DNA of 64,000 nt, from assembly GCA_934167885.1 (NCBI GenBank), contig CAKPMB010000002.1, forward strand, positions 91,534 through 155,533, written 5' to 3'. Shown in pieces: positions 8,814 to 17,017 of this stretch (position 1 is its first letter; every line of letters begins with the position of its first letter). The notes beneath the pieces were generated by a model that saw nothing but the letters and a program-made list of their open reading frames with translations, did no database searches and was not told the DNA's origin. Source of the DNA: an uncultured Bacilli bacterium. GTDB lineage: Bacteria > Bacillota_I > Bacilli_A > RF39 > UBA660. Position numbers and translations under genes: made by a program.

Positions 8814-9671
8814 CTACCTTCTTTTATACTTTTCACTTTCTTCTAAACCTGTAAGAAGAAATTTATGATAATTTACAATTCTTGATGGCAAAATAAGGCC
8901 ATCCATTGACGCTTTCAATACATTACATTCACTTTCCCTATCATGCATACAGTCACTATATGGACATGGATAATTCTTAAATTCAATGAACGAATCACGT
9001 ATTTCTTTTTTGGTCATATTACCAAATTCAAGTGAAGAAAAACCTGGAGTATCCAAAATCATACCACCAAACAAAGAGAATATTTCAATATGACGTGTTG
9101 TATGACGACCTCTTCCTAAAGCCTTACTAACTTCACCCGTTGAAAGTGATAAACATGGCATTAATTTATTTAATAAACTACTCTTACCAGCACCCGTCTG
9201 ACCTATAAAGACCGTCACTTCATCTTTAAATAAACTCTTTATCTTATCAAGTTCTGTATTTAATAAAACAGGATAACCAATACTTTCATAATAAGCCATT
9301 ATTTTAGATATTTTAGAAAATTCATCATCCGTAATTAAATCTTTCTTAGTTAAACAAATAATGGGTTTTATATGATTAAATTCAAGTTCAACCAATATCT
9401 TATCTAAAAGGTTATCACTAAAATCTGGTAATTTAAGACTAGTAACAATAAACGCTTGCGTTATATTACTAACAGGTGGTCTTCTAATTGTATTTTTTCT
9501 TGGTAATATTTCTAAAAGAACTTTTTTATCCTTATCAATTTTAACATAATCACCAACTAAAGGAAGTAGTTGCATAGCACGAAACTTTCCCCTTATCGTG
9601 CATACAATTACTTCCTCATCTATTTTAACAAAACATTTATCACTTAATATTTTTATAATTAATCCAACCAT
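8814..9671 (-). CDS. rsgA: Ribosome small-subunit-dependent GTPase RsgA
   Basis: This GTPase assists late maturation of the 30S subunit. The 285-residue protein has an N-terminal OB domain (about 1-65), then a circularly permuted GTPase: TKKD at about 113-116 (G4), FIGQTGAGKSSLLN at about 162-175 (G1), the HTTRH switch at about 197 and DTPGFSSLEF at about 211-220 (G3). A C-terminal zinc-binding segment (CPYSDCMHDRESEC, about 244-257) matches the C-x-C-x-H-x-C pattern of the family. It sits between prkC and rpe, as in Bacillus. Confidence 0.95.
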   Translation of the reverse strand: MVGLIIKILSDKCFVKIDEEVIVCTIRGKFRAMQLLPLVGDYVKIDKDKKVLLEILPRKNTIRRPPVSNITQAFIVTSLKLPDFSDNLLDKILVELEFNHIKPIICLTKKDLITDDEFSKISKIMAYYESIGYPVLLNTELDKIKSLFKDEVTVFIGQTGAGKSSLLNKLMPCLSLSTGEVSKALGRGRHTTRHIEIFSLFGGMILDTPGFSSLEFGNMTKKEIRDSFIEFKNYPCPYSDCMHDRESECNVLKASMDGLILPSRIVNYHKFLLTGLEESEKYKRR

Positions 9672-9679
9672 TTAGCCAC

Positions 9680-11395
9680 CTATTCATTAGTATTATTATC
9701 AGTATTCTCATCAACAGGAGCATTTTTAGCAACCGTTATCGTAATCGAAATTCCTGAGACAATTGGTGAATCAGATACTCGACTTTGACCTATTATTTCA
9801 CCATCTTTGTAATCATTACGACTTTCATATTTAAAGTTAACAATAACCCCATATTCATCACAAAAACGTTTAATATCCTCAACAGTCCATTCACCATTAG
9901 TAAAATCTGGATATTTTAAGACTTTATTAGGAATATACAAAGTAATATTATCACCACTTGATACTTTTGTGCCAACTTCTAAGTCTTGACCTATAACTTC
10001 TTGTTCACCATATTCTTTATCATCTTCAGGCTCTTTCTTCTCAATAATAACATTCAAGCCATACTTAGTTTCAAGAATAGTTTTAACTTCAATATAATTC
10101 TTACCAAGATAATTTTCAATTAAGTAGACAGCCGAACCAGTTGATTCATAAAGAATTATTTCAGTGCCTTTCTTGACAACACGGCCAATCGATGGTGAAG
10201 TTTTTACAACCATACCTTTTTCAATGGTTTCACTTGAAACATATTCAACCTGCACAGCAACTTCAAAACCTTTATCACGAAGAATAGTTTCAGCATCTTG
10301 AATACTCTTATTAGAAACATCTGGAATCTTTACATCAGGAACTTCTGACATTTTAGGATATATAACAAATATTCCTACCAAAACTAAGACAATTAATAAG
10401 AAAACACCCGATAAAATCCATAAAACCATATTAGCACGACTATCTTTATCGTCATCATCATCAATAATTAATTCTTTTTTCTCTTTATTTTCATCCTTTA
10501 CTAAGACATCACTATCATCATTTATATCATGTTCAGGATATTTAAAGACAATTTTAGGCTCATCCTTACGTTCTTCATTCAAAGCAGTTAGTAAATCATC
10601 ATGCATCTCTTTAGCCGAAGCATAACGATTCTTAGGATTCTTAGCCGTAGCTTTTAATACAATATTCTCAATACTTTGAGGAATAGATGGATTAATAGCT
10701 CGCACACTAGGAATATCATCTCTTATTTGTTTTAGAGCAATTTCAACGGCATTATCACCTTTAAAAGGCAAATTACCTGTTAAAAGTTCAAAGAACAAAA
10801 TACCCATTGAATAAATATCGCTCTTAACCGTTGAACCTTTACCACTTGCTTGTTCTGGTGGAAGATAATGAACACTTCCCATAACAGAATTAGTTTGTGT
10901 TAATTGGGTATTATTCAAGGCCATAGCAATACCAAAATCGGTTATTTTTATTTCACCATTCTCTTGAATCATAATATTTTGAGGTTTCAAATCACGGTGA
11001 ATAATATAACCTTCATGCGCATGTTCAACACCATCGGTTAATTGAAGCATAATATCAATACACTCTGAAATAGTTAAGGCACCACGCTTTTTAATTAATT
11101 GTTTTAAAGTCTTACCATCAACATATTCCATAACAATATAATAAACACCTTTATCTTCACCTACATCATACATTTCAACAATATTAGGATGTGACAAACT
11201 AGATGCTTGGAGGGCCTCTCGTTGAAACCTCCTTACAAACTTCTCATCATTCGCTAAATCGCCTCTTAAAACTTTTATAGCAACATTACGATTTAAAATA
11301 ACATCATAAGCTAAATAAACATTAGCCATACCACCTTCGCCAATAGGCTTAATTATTTCATAACGATCATTAATTTTAGTCCCCTTATTTATCAT
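9680..11395 (-). CDS. prkC: PASTA-domain Ser/Thr protein kinase PrkC
   Basis: A membrane receptor kinase that senses muropeptides or lipid II and controls growth, cell wall and germination in Firmicutes. From the chosen ATG at 11395 the kinase domain begins at GTKINDRYEIIKPIGEGGMA. It has VAIKVLR (ATP Lys), HRDLKPQNIM (catalytic loop), DFGIA (metal Asp) and an activation segment with several Ser/Thr residues. A membrane helix lies at about residues 320-342 and three PASTA repeats follow outside the cell. An upstream in-frame ATG at 11422 would extend further into the phosphatase gene; 11395 is preferred because AAGGTG lies just before it. The gene overlaps stp by 11 bases. Confidence 0.95.
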   Translation of the reverse strand: MINKGTKINDRYEIIKPIGEGGMANVYLAYDVILNRNVAIKVLRGDLANDEKFVRRFQREALQASSLSHPNIVEMYDVGEDKGVYYIVMEYVDGKTLKQLIKKRGALTISECIDIMLQLTDGVEHAHEGYIIHRDLKPQNIMIQENGEIKITDFGIAMALNNTQLTQTNSVMGSVHYLPPEQASGKGSTVKSDIYSMGILFFELLTGNLPFKGDNAVEIALKQIRDDIPSVRAINPSIPQSIENIVLKATAKNPKNRYASAKEMHDDLLTALNEERKDEPKIVFKYPEHDINDDSDVLVKDENKEKKELIIDDDDDKDSRANMVLWILSGVFLLIVLVLVGIFVIYPKMSEVPDVKIPDVSNKSIQDAETILRDKGFEVAVQVEYVSSETIEKGMVVKTSPSIGRVVKKGTEIILYESTGSAVYLIENYLGKNYIEVKTILETKYGLNVIIEKKEPEDDKEYGEQEVIGQDLEVGTKVSSGDNITLYIPNKVLKYPDFTNGEWTVEDIKRFCDEYGVIVNFKYESRNDYKDGEIIGQSRVSDSPIVSGISITITVAKNAPVDENTDNNTNE

Positions 11396-12137
11396 TTTTA
11401 ACACCTTCTTTATTCTTTTCAAGATAAGCTATTGATATATTATCAAGGCCACCACGATTATTACATTTATGAATTAATTTCACAATCTTCTCTTCTATTT
11501 CAAGATCACTAACCAAAACTTTTTCAATTTGATCATAATCTAACATATTAGTAACCCCATCACTACATAACATAACACCTGATACATTGATATCACAATC
11601 AAAAATATCCGCTTCAATTGGATCATTAGCTCCAAGTGCTTTCATTAAAACATTTTTTCGTGGATGATTTCGAGCTTCTTCTTCCGTTAATTCACCAGCT
11701 TGCACTAATAAATTAACCAAAGAATGATCATACGTAATCTTATGAAGCTTATTATCTTTTAGGACAAAACCACTCGAGTCCCCAATATTAGCAATCAACA
11801 AATATTCATCGGTTGAAATAGCCATAACAAGAGTTGTGCCCATCCCCTTACTTTCAGGATGTTCCTTGACATATTTAAATATTTTACTATTAACTTCATT
11901 CACACTATCATTTATCCAATTAATAGCCTGTTCTTTGGTCATTTTATAGAAGCTTTCCTGAAAATGATGTCCTAAATAACTTATAACAATACTACTCGCT
12001 ACTTCGCCACAAGAATGTCCCCCCATTCCATCAGCGACAGCTAATAAATAGTGTCCCTCACTACTTTTAACAATTATAACACTATCTTCATTATGTTCTC
12101 TAATTTTTCCTGCATCTGTTAAATAAAAGGATTTCAT
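11385..12137 (-). CDS. stp: PP2C-family Ser/Thr phosphatase (PrpC/Stp)
   Basis: This phosphatase reverses phosphorylation by the adjacent PASTA kinase. The 250-residue protein has the PP2C motifs: GKIREHNEDS at about 10-19 (metal Asp), LLAVADGMGGHSCGE at about 31-45, GTTLVMA at about 100, IANIGDSSGF at about 115-124, MLCSDGVTNML at about 189 and GGLDNIS at about 228-234. No membrane segment is seen. It is coupled on both sides: its ATG overlaps the rlmN stop by one base (TAATG), and its 3' end overlaps prkC. Confidence 0.94.
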   Translation of the reverse strand: MKSFYLTDAGKIREHNEDSVIIVKSSEGHYLLAVADGMGGHSCGEVASSIVISYLGHHFQESFYKMTKEQAINWINDSVNEVNSKIFKYVKEHPESKGMGTTLVMAISTDEYLLIANIGDSSGFVLKDNKLHKITYDHSLVNLLVQAGELTEEEARNHPRKNVLMKALGANDPIEADIFDCDINVSGVMLCSDGVTNMLDYDQIEKVLVSDLEIEEKIVKLIHKCNNRGGLDNISIAYLEKNKEGVKNDK

Positions 12138-13159
12138 TAAACCACTTCTCCTTTAGCTCGTAATTGTCCACAAGCAGCATCTATATTGCCACCAAATTCT
12201 CTTCTTATAGTGACATTTATTTTATTCTTCTTTAGTATATCATAAAATTTCATAATTTGTTCCCTATTACTTCTTTTAAATGAAATATTATTAGTTTCAT
12301 TATAAGGAATCAAATTAACATAACAATTAATTCCCTTTAAAAGTTCACTAAGTTCTTTCGCACACTCCAATGAATCATTAACTTGCGATAACATAATATA
12401 TTCAAAAGTAACCCGTCTATTAGTCTTTTTAATATAATATTTAATCGCTTCCATCACTTTTGATAGTGGATAAGCTTTATTAATATTCATAATTTGTGAA
12501 CGAATCTTATCATTAGGAGCATGCAAACTAATCGCTAAATTAACCTGATATGGAAAATCACTAAATTCATATATTTTAGGAACAATACCACAAGTTGATA
12601 TTGTAATATGACGACTACCCAAATTTATACCTTTACAATCATTTACAATACTAACAAATTTACATACATTATCATAGTTATCAAAAGGTTCACCAATACC
12701 CATTAAAACAACATGACTAATACGAATATTCATCGCTTCTTCAATTAACAAAATCTGCATAACCATTTCACTTGGTGTTAAATTACGAATCTTTTTAAGA
12801 CGTCCACTTTCACAAAAGTGACAACCCATATTACAACCAATCTCAGTGGAAATACATAAACTACTACCATAATCATGATGCATCAAAACCGCCTCAATCG
12901 CATGATTATCAGATAAAGTAATTAAAAATTTATCAACATCATCACCACTTTGTCTAATTGAAATATGAATATCATCAAAATTAAAATCACGTTCTAATTT
13001 TTCAATCAAACCAAGTGATAAATTACTCATACTTTTAAAATCTTTAACACGTTTAACATACAACCAATCAATTATTTGTAAAGTGCGATACTTTTTTTCA
13101 CCATTTGAAACTAAATAATTTTCAAGGTCTTCTCTATTTAAATTGTATATACTTTCCAT
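12137..13159 (-). CDS. rlmN: 23S rRNA/tRNA adenine-C2 methyltransferase RlmN
   Basis: A radical SAM enzyme that methylates C2 of A2503 in 23S rRNA and A37 in some tRNAs. The SAM cluster motif is CNMGCHFC (CxxxCxxC), followed by GIGEPFDNYDNV. A GGNIDAACGQL segment near the C-terminus carries the second catalytic Cys. The start at MESIYNLNREDL (13159) fits the family N-terminus; in-frame ATGs further upstream (13192, 13171) cannot be excluded because no clear ribosome binding site marks any of them. It is followed directly by stp, the usual Firmicutes order. Confidence 0.93.
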   Translation of the reverse strand: MESIYNLNREDLENYLVSNGEKKYRTLQIIDWLYVKRVKDFKSMSNLSLGLIEKLERDFNFDDIHISIRQSGDDVDKFLITLSDNHAIEAVLMHHDYGSSLCISTEIGCNMGCHFCESGRLKKIRNLTPSEMVMQILLIEEAMNIRISHVVLMGIGEPFDNYDNVCKFVSIVNDCKGINLGSRHITISTCGIVPKIYEFSDFPYQVNLAISLHAPNDKIRSQIMNINKAYPLSKVMEAIKYYIKKTNRRVTFEYIMLSQVNDSLECAKELSELLKGINCYVNLIPYNETNNISFKRSNREQIMKFYDILKKNKINVTIRREFGGNIDAACGQLRAKGEVV

Positions 13160-13204
13160 ACAAACACCCATAATAATTGTAACATACCCCATATTAAAAA
13201 AAAA

Positions 13205-13240
13205 TAAAAACCTTATCTTTTAAGATAATTTTTTTATTTT
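13205..13240 (-). terminator. Hairpin terminator between the BspA-like gene and rlmN
   Basis: A TTATCTT/AAGATAA hairpin at 13213-13228 lies between the stop of the surface gene at 13258 and rlmN. The T-run is better on the plus side than on the minus side, so minus-strand termination may be weak. Confidence 0.4.
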
Positions 13241-13257
13241 TAAATATATCAGCAAAA

Positions 13258-14904
13258 CTAAGCTTTAATAGTAACATTTGATGTTGACCATGAAGATGGA
13301 TGATCGTTAGTAGCAGTCAAAACCCAATTCTGAGATTCTACATTTTTAACCTTAACCTTCGACAAACCGCTATTAACACCCATATTATAAAACATATTTT
13401 TAAAATTTTTAGATGCCATAGAACTAGATGATAAATCAAATGAACTTAAATCAAGATCTATCAGATTGTTACAACAATAGAACATATTGCTCATATCCGT
13501 TACGTTACTTATATCAAATGAAGTTAAATCTAATGTTTCTAAAGTTCTACAAAATGTAAACATCTCAGATGTAGTAGTAACATTTCTAATATCAAAGCTA
13601 CTTAAATTGAGATTTTGCATAGCATAACAACCTGAAAACATAGAAAGCATGGTTTTAACGCTGCTTGTATCAAAATTACTTAAATCTAATGTTTCTAAAC
13701 TTGTGCAATTTTGAAACATCCACATCATATAAACAACCTTGCTAGTATCAATGTTTGTAAAATCAATTTTGGACAAAGAACTCCAAGAATTAAATAGTGA
13801 TTCTCCACCACCTACATCCAAATATGTCAAACCATCACTAGCCACATATAAAATATATTTACCACTATTATTTGCATCGTCTTCTAACCAACCTTTAACA
13901 CTACCGTTAGAACTACTAGCTGTTAAATCAGCTTTTATAGATGCTGAATTATACTTGGAATCGATACTTGCTTGAGTATCATTAATGAAATAAACTTCCG
14001 TAATATTTTCTTTCTGAGCCTCTATTTCATCGCTCCAATAACCCATAACATTCTGCGTATCACTCCATACAGCATATAATATTTTTCCAGTGCCTGAGTA
14101 AGCATCACCAGGTTTATATTCTGGGACTGTTGCATCTTTCGATGTTGCCCATCCCAAAAATCCCTTTCCTTCTTTTTTTGGCCGTTTAGTGGTTACTTTA
14201 TTGGTTGTTAAACTTGTTTTTTCGGGAGCATTTTCACCACCATTCGCATCATATATTAAACTAGATACGTCCATGTAATTAAGATTAGCACGCACATTTA
14301 TTTTGAAACTTGCATATTTCTTTTCAAACTCAGCTGTTGAATATACATGCTTATTTGTAGTATCAACAGTATTTGTTGTATCAGTTATCATAACATTATC
14401 ATTTATCCATAAGCGAATTTTATAATTATTTACTGTTGGGGTATCAGCACTTGTGCCACTTGGGAATGATCCATAATAAATATCTTGCTTATTTAAATTA
14501 TCATATATTTCATTTTCAAATATTAAATTATTATTTTCATATAGGGATAATTTAATATCAGTATCTGAAAATCTTGTCTTTGAATCAATTGTATTACCGT
14601 ATTCCATTTCAATAGCATAATATATTGTTTTTGGACTTTCATTGAAACCGGTTACAGTCCATTCAAATTCAACACCTCGCGTTAAGGCTTCTTCATCTGT
14701 TAATGGAAAAGCATTTTCAAGGGTTACATTATTACCCGTTGTTTCGTTATATATAACACCCATCTTACCGCCTTCGATTTCGTGTGTGTATAATCCTGTT
14801 CTGCTATAAGTAAAGAAAGCATATGATCCGCCTATTACTATAAGGACAAAACCTATTGAAAATATAATTGCTGGTAATTTTCTAAATTTATCTAACTTCT
14901 TCAT
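13258..14904 (-). CDS. BspA-like leucine-rich surface protein with camelysin-type N-terminus (copy 1)
   Basis: This 548-residue protein is probably exported. The N-terminus has a basic start, a hydrophobic segment (about 12-32) ending SYAFFTYSRTG as in TasA/camelysin proteins, and a beta-rich region to about 215. A Listeria-Bacteroides (InlB B-type) repeat follows at about 217-282 (YDANGG...GFLGWAT...LYAVWS). Several DUF285/BspA-type repeats with the SLETLDLSNFDTSSVKTM pattern then run from about 370 to 515. No LPXTG sortase motif is seen. It is the first of two tandem paralogues with near-identical promoters. Similar proteins act in adhesion in gut and oral bacteria (family knowledge). Confidence 0.8.
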   Translation of the reverse strand: MKKLDKFRKLPAIIFSIGFVLIVIGGSYAFFTYSRTGLYTHEIEGGKMGVIYNETTGNNVTLENAFPLTDEEALTRGVEFEWTVTGFNESPKTIYYAIEMEYGNTIDSKTRFSDTDIKLSLYENNNLIFENEIYDNLNKQDIYYGSFPSGTSADTPTVNNYKIRLWINDNVMITDTTNTVDTTNKHVYSTAEFEKKYASFKINVRANLNYMDVSSLIYDANGGENAPEKTSLTTNKVTTKRPKKEGKGFLGWATSKDATVPEYKPGDAYSGTGKILYAVWSDTQNVMGYWSDEIEAQKENITEVYFINDTQASIDSKYNSASIKADLTASSSNGSVKGWLEDDANNSGKYILYVASDGLTYLDVGGGESLFNSWSSLSKIDFTNIDTSKVVYMMWMFQNCTSLETLDLSNFDTSSVKTMLSMFSGCYAMQNLNLSSFDIRNVTTTSEMFTFCRTLETLDLTSFDISNVTDMSNMFYCCNNLIDLDLSSFDLSSSSMASKNFKNMFYNMGVNSGLSKVKVKNVESQNWVLTATNDHPSSWSTSNVTIKA

Positions 14905-14926
14905 GCGTAACCTCTATTCTATAACT

Positions 14927-14935
14927 AGTATACCA
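14927..14935 (-). promoter_or_regulatory. Extended -10 promoter of BspA-like copy 1
   Basis: TGGTATACT on the minus strand is an extended -10 (TGn plus TATACT). It lies about 25 bases before the start at 14904, with the RBS AGAGGT in between. The leader is nearly identical to that of copy 2. Confidence 0.5.
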
Positions 14936-14961
14936 TATTTATCGTATTTTTCTATATTTTT

Positions 14962-16740
14962 TTATGCTTGAACTAATACATTTGATGTTGACCATGAAGT
15001 TGGATGAGCATTTTCAGCGCTTAATACCCAACTTTGAGCGTTAGTATCTTTTACTTTAACTTGACAAGAACTATTCATACCATTAAACATTGAACCAAAA
15101 CGTGTTAAAACAGTATTACTATCTGATAAGTCAAAAGAACTTATATTTAAAACCGTTATATTCTTGCAGCCTGAGAATATATAAGACATACTCGTTACTT
15201 TGCTTGTTGTAAAACTACTTAAATCTAAGCTTGTTAAGCCACTACAATTACTAAACATATAGGCCATATTTGTTAAATTAGTAGTAACAAAATTGCTTAA
15301 ATCAATACTTTTTAGACTACTGCAAGTATTAAATATACTATTCATATCTGTAACTTTACTTGTATCAAAGCGACTAACGTCTATGGATGCTAGTTTTGAA
15401 CAATTTGTAAACATACCACCAAGATTAGCTACTTGACTAGTATCAAAATTACTTACATCTACATTTACTAAACTACTACATTTACCAAACATAAGCGACA
15501 TTGTTTTAACATTGCTTGTATCGAAATGACTAACATCAACTGTTGTTAAACTGCTACAACCATTAAACATTGCGGACATACTAGTTGTGCTACTTGTATC
15601 AACATTACTTAAATCTATTTTTGTTAAAGATGTATAACTTCCAAACAAGTTATAGGCTGTAGTTAAATAAGTTGCACCATAACTTCCAATATACAAAATA
15701 TATTTACCACTATTATTAGCATCATCTTCTAACCATCCTTTTACACTACCACTAGATGTTAAATCAACTTTTATAGATGCAGAATTATATTTTGTATCAA
15801 TATTTGTGTGTGTATCATTAACAAAATAAACTTCGGTAATATTTGCTTTTTGATCAGAAATAGTTGTTGGGAATGATGTTACCATAACATTTTTAGTATC
15901 ACTCCAAACGGCATATAAAGTCCTACCAACTCCAGAATATGCGTCTCCTGATTTATACTCTGGAACTATTGCATCAGATGAAGTTGCCCATCCTAAAAAG
16001 CCTTTTCCATCCATGGTAGGTTTCATGGAAGTTACTTTATTAGTTGTTAAACTAGTTTTTTCGGGAGCATTTTTACCACCATTCGCATCATATGTTAAAT
16101 ATCCTGTATCCATATAATTAAGATTAGCGCGCACATTAATTTTAAAACTTGCATAAAGATTAGAATAAGCACTACTTGAATAAACGGTTTTGCCGGTTGT
16201 ATCGATAGTATCCGTTGTATCAGTAATAAAAACATTAGCATTTATCCATAAACGTAATTTGTAATTATTAATAGTAGGAGTTTCTTTGCTTGTTCCGGTT
16301 GCAAACATTCCATAATAAATATCTTGCTTATTTAAATTATCAAATATTTTATTTTCAAATACTAAGTTATCGTTTTCGTAAAATGATAATTTAATATCAC
16401 TATCTTTAAAACGAACTTTAGAAGTATTAGTATTACCATACACTATTTCAATAGCATAATATACTGGTTTAAAACTTTCATTATAACCTGTCACAGTCCA
16501 TTCAAACTCTTTAGCATCCGTTAAAGCTTCTTCGTCGGTAAGTGGGAAAACATTTTCAAGTGTTACATTATTGCCTGTTGCCTCATTATATACAACGCCC
16601 ATTCTACCTCCTTCAATAACTTGATTATACATACCTGTCTTACTATAAGTAAAAAAAGCATATGATACGCCTACTATTATAAAGACAAATCCTATTGAAA
16701 ATATAATTATTGATAATTTTTTGAATCTATCTATCTTCAT
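14962..16740 (-). CDS. BspA-like leucine-rich surface protein with camelysin-type N-terminus (copy 2)
   Basis: This 592-residue paralogue of the downstream gene has the same order: hydrophobic segment ending SYAFFTYSKTG (about 12-33), beta-rich N-terminal domain, InlB B-type repeat at about 217-285, then more numerous BspA repeats at about 365-560. These contain copies of the FDTSxVxxMxxMFxxCSSL pattern with about 23-residue spacing. The N-terminal halves of the two proteins agree closely, while repeat number and sequence differ, suggesting tandem duplication followed by repeat gain or loss. Both end with a WVLxAxNxHPxSWSTSNV tail. No cell-wall sorting motif is seen. Confidence 0.8.
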   Translation of the reverse strand: MKIDRFKKLSIIIFSIGFVFIIVGVSYAFFTYSKTGMYNQVIEGGRMGVVYNEATGNNVTLENVFPLTDEEALTDAKEFEWTVTGYNESFKPVYYAIEIVYGNTNTSKVRFKDSDIKLSFYENDNLVFENKIFDNLNKQDIYYGMFATGTSKETPTINNYKLRLWINANVFITDTTDTIDTTGKTVYSSSAYSNLYASFKINVRANLNYMDTGYLTYDANGGKNAPEKTSLTTNKVTSMKPTMDGKGFLGWATSSDAIVPEYKSGDAYSGVGRTLYAVWSDTKNVMVTSFPTTISDQKANITEVYFVNDTHTNIDTKYNSASIKVDLTSSGSVKGWLEDDANNSGKYILYIGSYGATYLTTAYNLFGSYTSLTKIDLSNVDTSSTTSMSAMFNGCSSLTTVDVSHFDTSNVKTMSLMFGKCSSLVNVDVSNFDTSQVANLGGMFTNCSKLASIDVSRFDTSKVTDMNSIFNTCSSLKSIDLSNFVTTNLTNMAYMFSNCSGLTSLDLSSFTTSKVTSMSYIFSGCKNITVLNISSFDLSDSNTVLTRFGSMFNGMNSSCQVKVKDTNAQSWVLSAENAHPTSWSTSNVLVQA

Positions 16741-16762
16741 ACATAACCTCTATTCTATAACT

Positions 16763-16771
16763 AGTATATCA
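16763..16771 (-). promoter_or_regulatory. Extended -10 promoter of BspA-like copy 2
   Basis: TGATATACT on the minus strand is an extended -10 box, followed by AGTTATAGAATAGAGGTTA and the start at 16740. The arrangement is the same as upstream of copy 1. Confidence 0.5.
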
Positions 16772-16803
16772 TATTTATGCAATTTTTCTATATTTTTTGA
16801 TAA

Positions 16804-16831
16804 TAAAAAACTTTGGATTACTTTCCAAAGC
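16804..16831 (-). terminator. Intrinsic terminator containing the stop codon of the 62-residue gene
   Basis: The CTTTGG/CCAAAG stem (16811-16816 with 16825-16830) is followed by a T-run on the minus strand. The TAA stop at 16818-16820 lies in the loop. Confidence 0.75.
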
Positions 16832-17006
16832 CTTTTTCAACATATTCTTTATCACTATTAATTTTTTTATATTGCGCATCTAATAGTTCTAATTCTTCTT
16901 TTAAAATTTTTAATACTATAGCTTTAGTATCATTTGATAAATTTGATTTTTCTACTTCACTATATGCTTTCTTTATAGCTTCTACTTTTTCTACTAACCA
17001 ATTCAT
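16818..17006 (-). CDS. Small helical protein of unknown function (62 aa)
   Basis: This small protein follows polA by 11 bases. It starts MNWLVEKVEAIKKAYSEVEK and is predicted to be two charged helices with no membrane segment. A strong AAAGGAGG site eight bases before the ATG and a terminator overlapping its stop codon show that it is a real gene, probably cotranscribed with polA. I do not recognise the family. Confidence 0.75.
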   Translation of the reverse strand: MNWLVEKVEAIKKAYSEVEKSNLSNDTKAIVLKILKEELELLDAQYKKINSDKEYVEKGFGK

Positions 17007-17017
17007 AATATCCTCCT

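Noticed and set aside
14962..16740. CRISPR-like regular repeats in the BspA genes
   Set aside because: The periodicity of about 69 bases is codon-level protein repeat in an open frame, not identical repeats with unique spacers.
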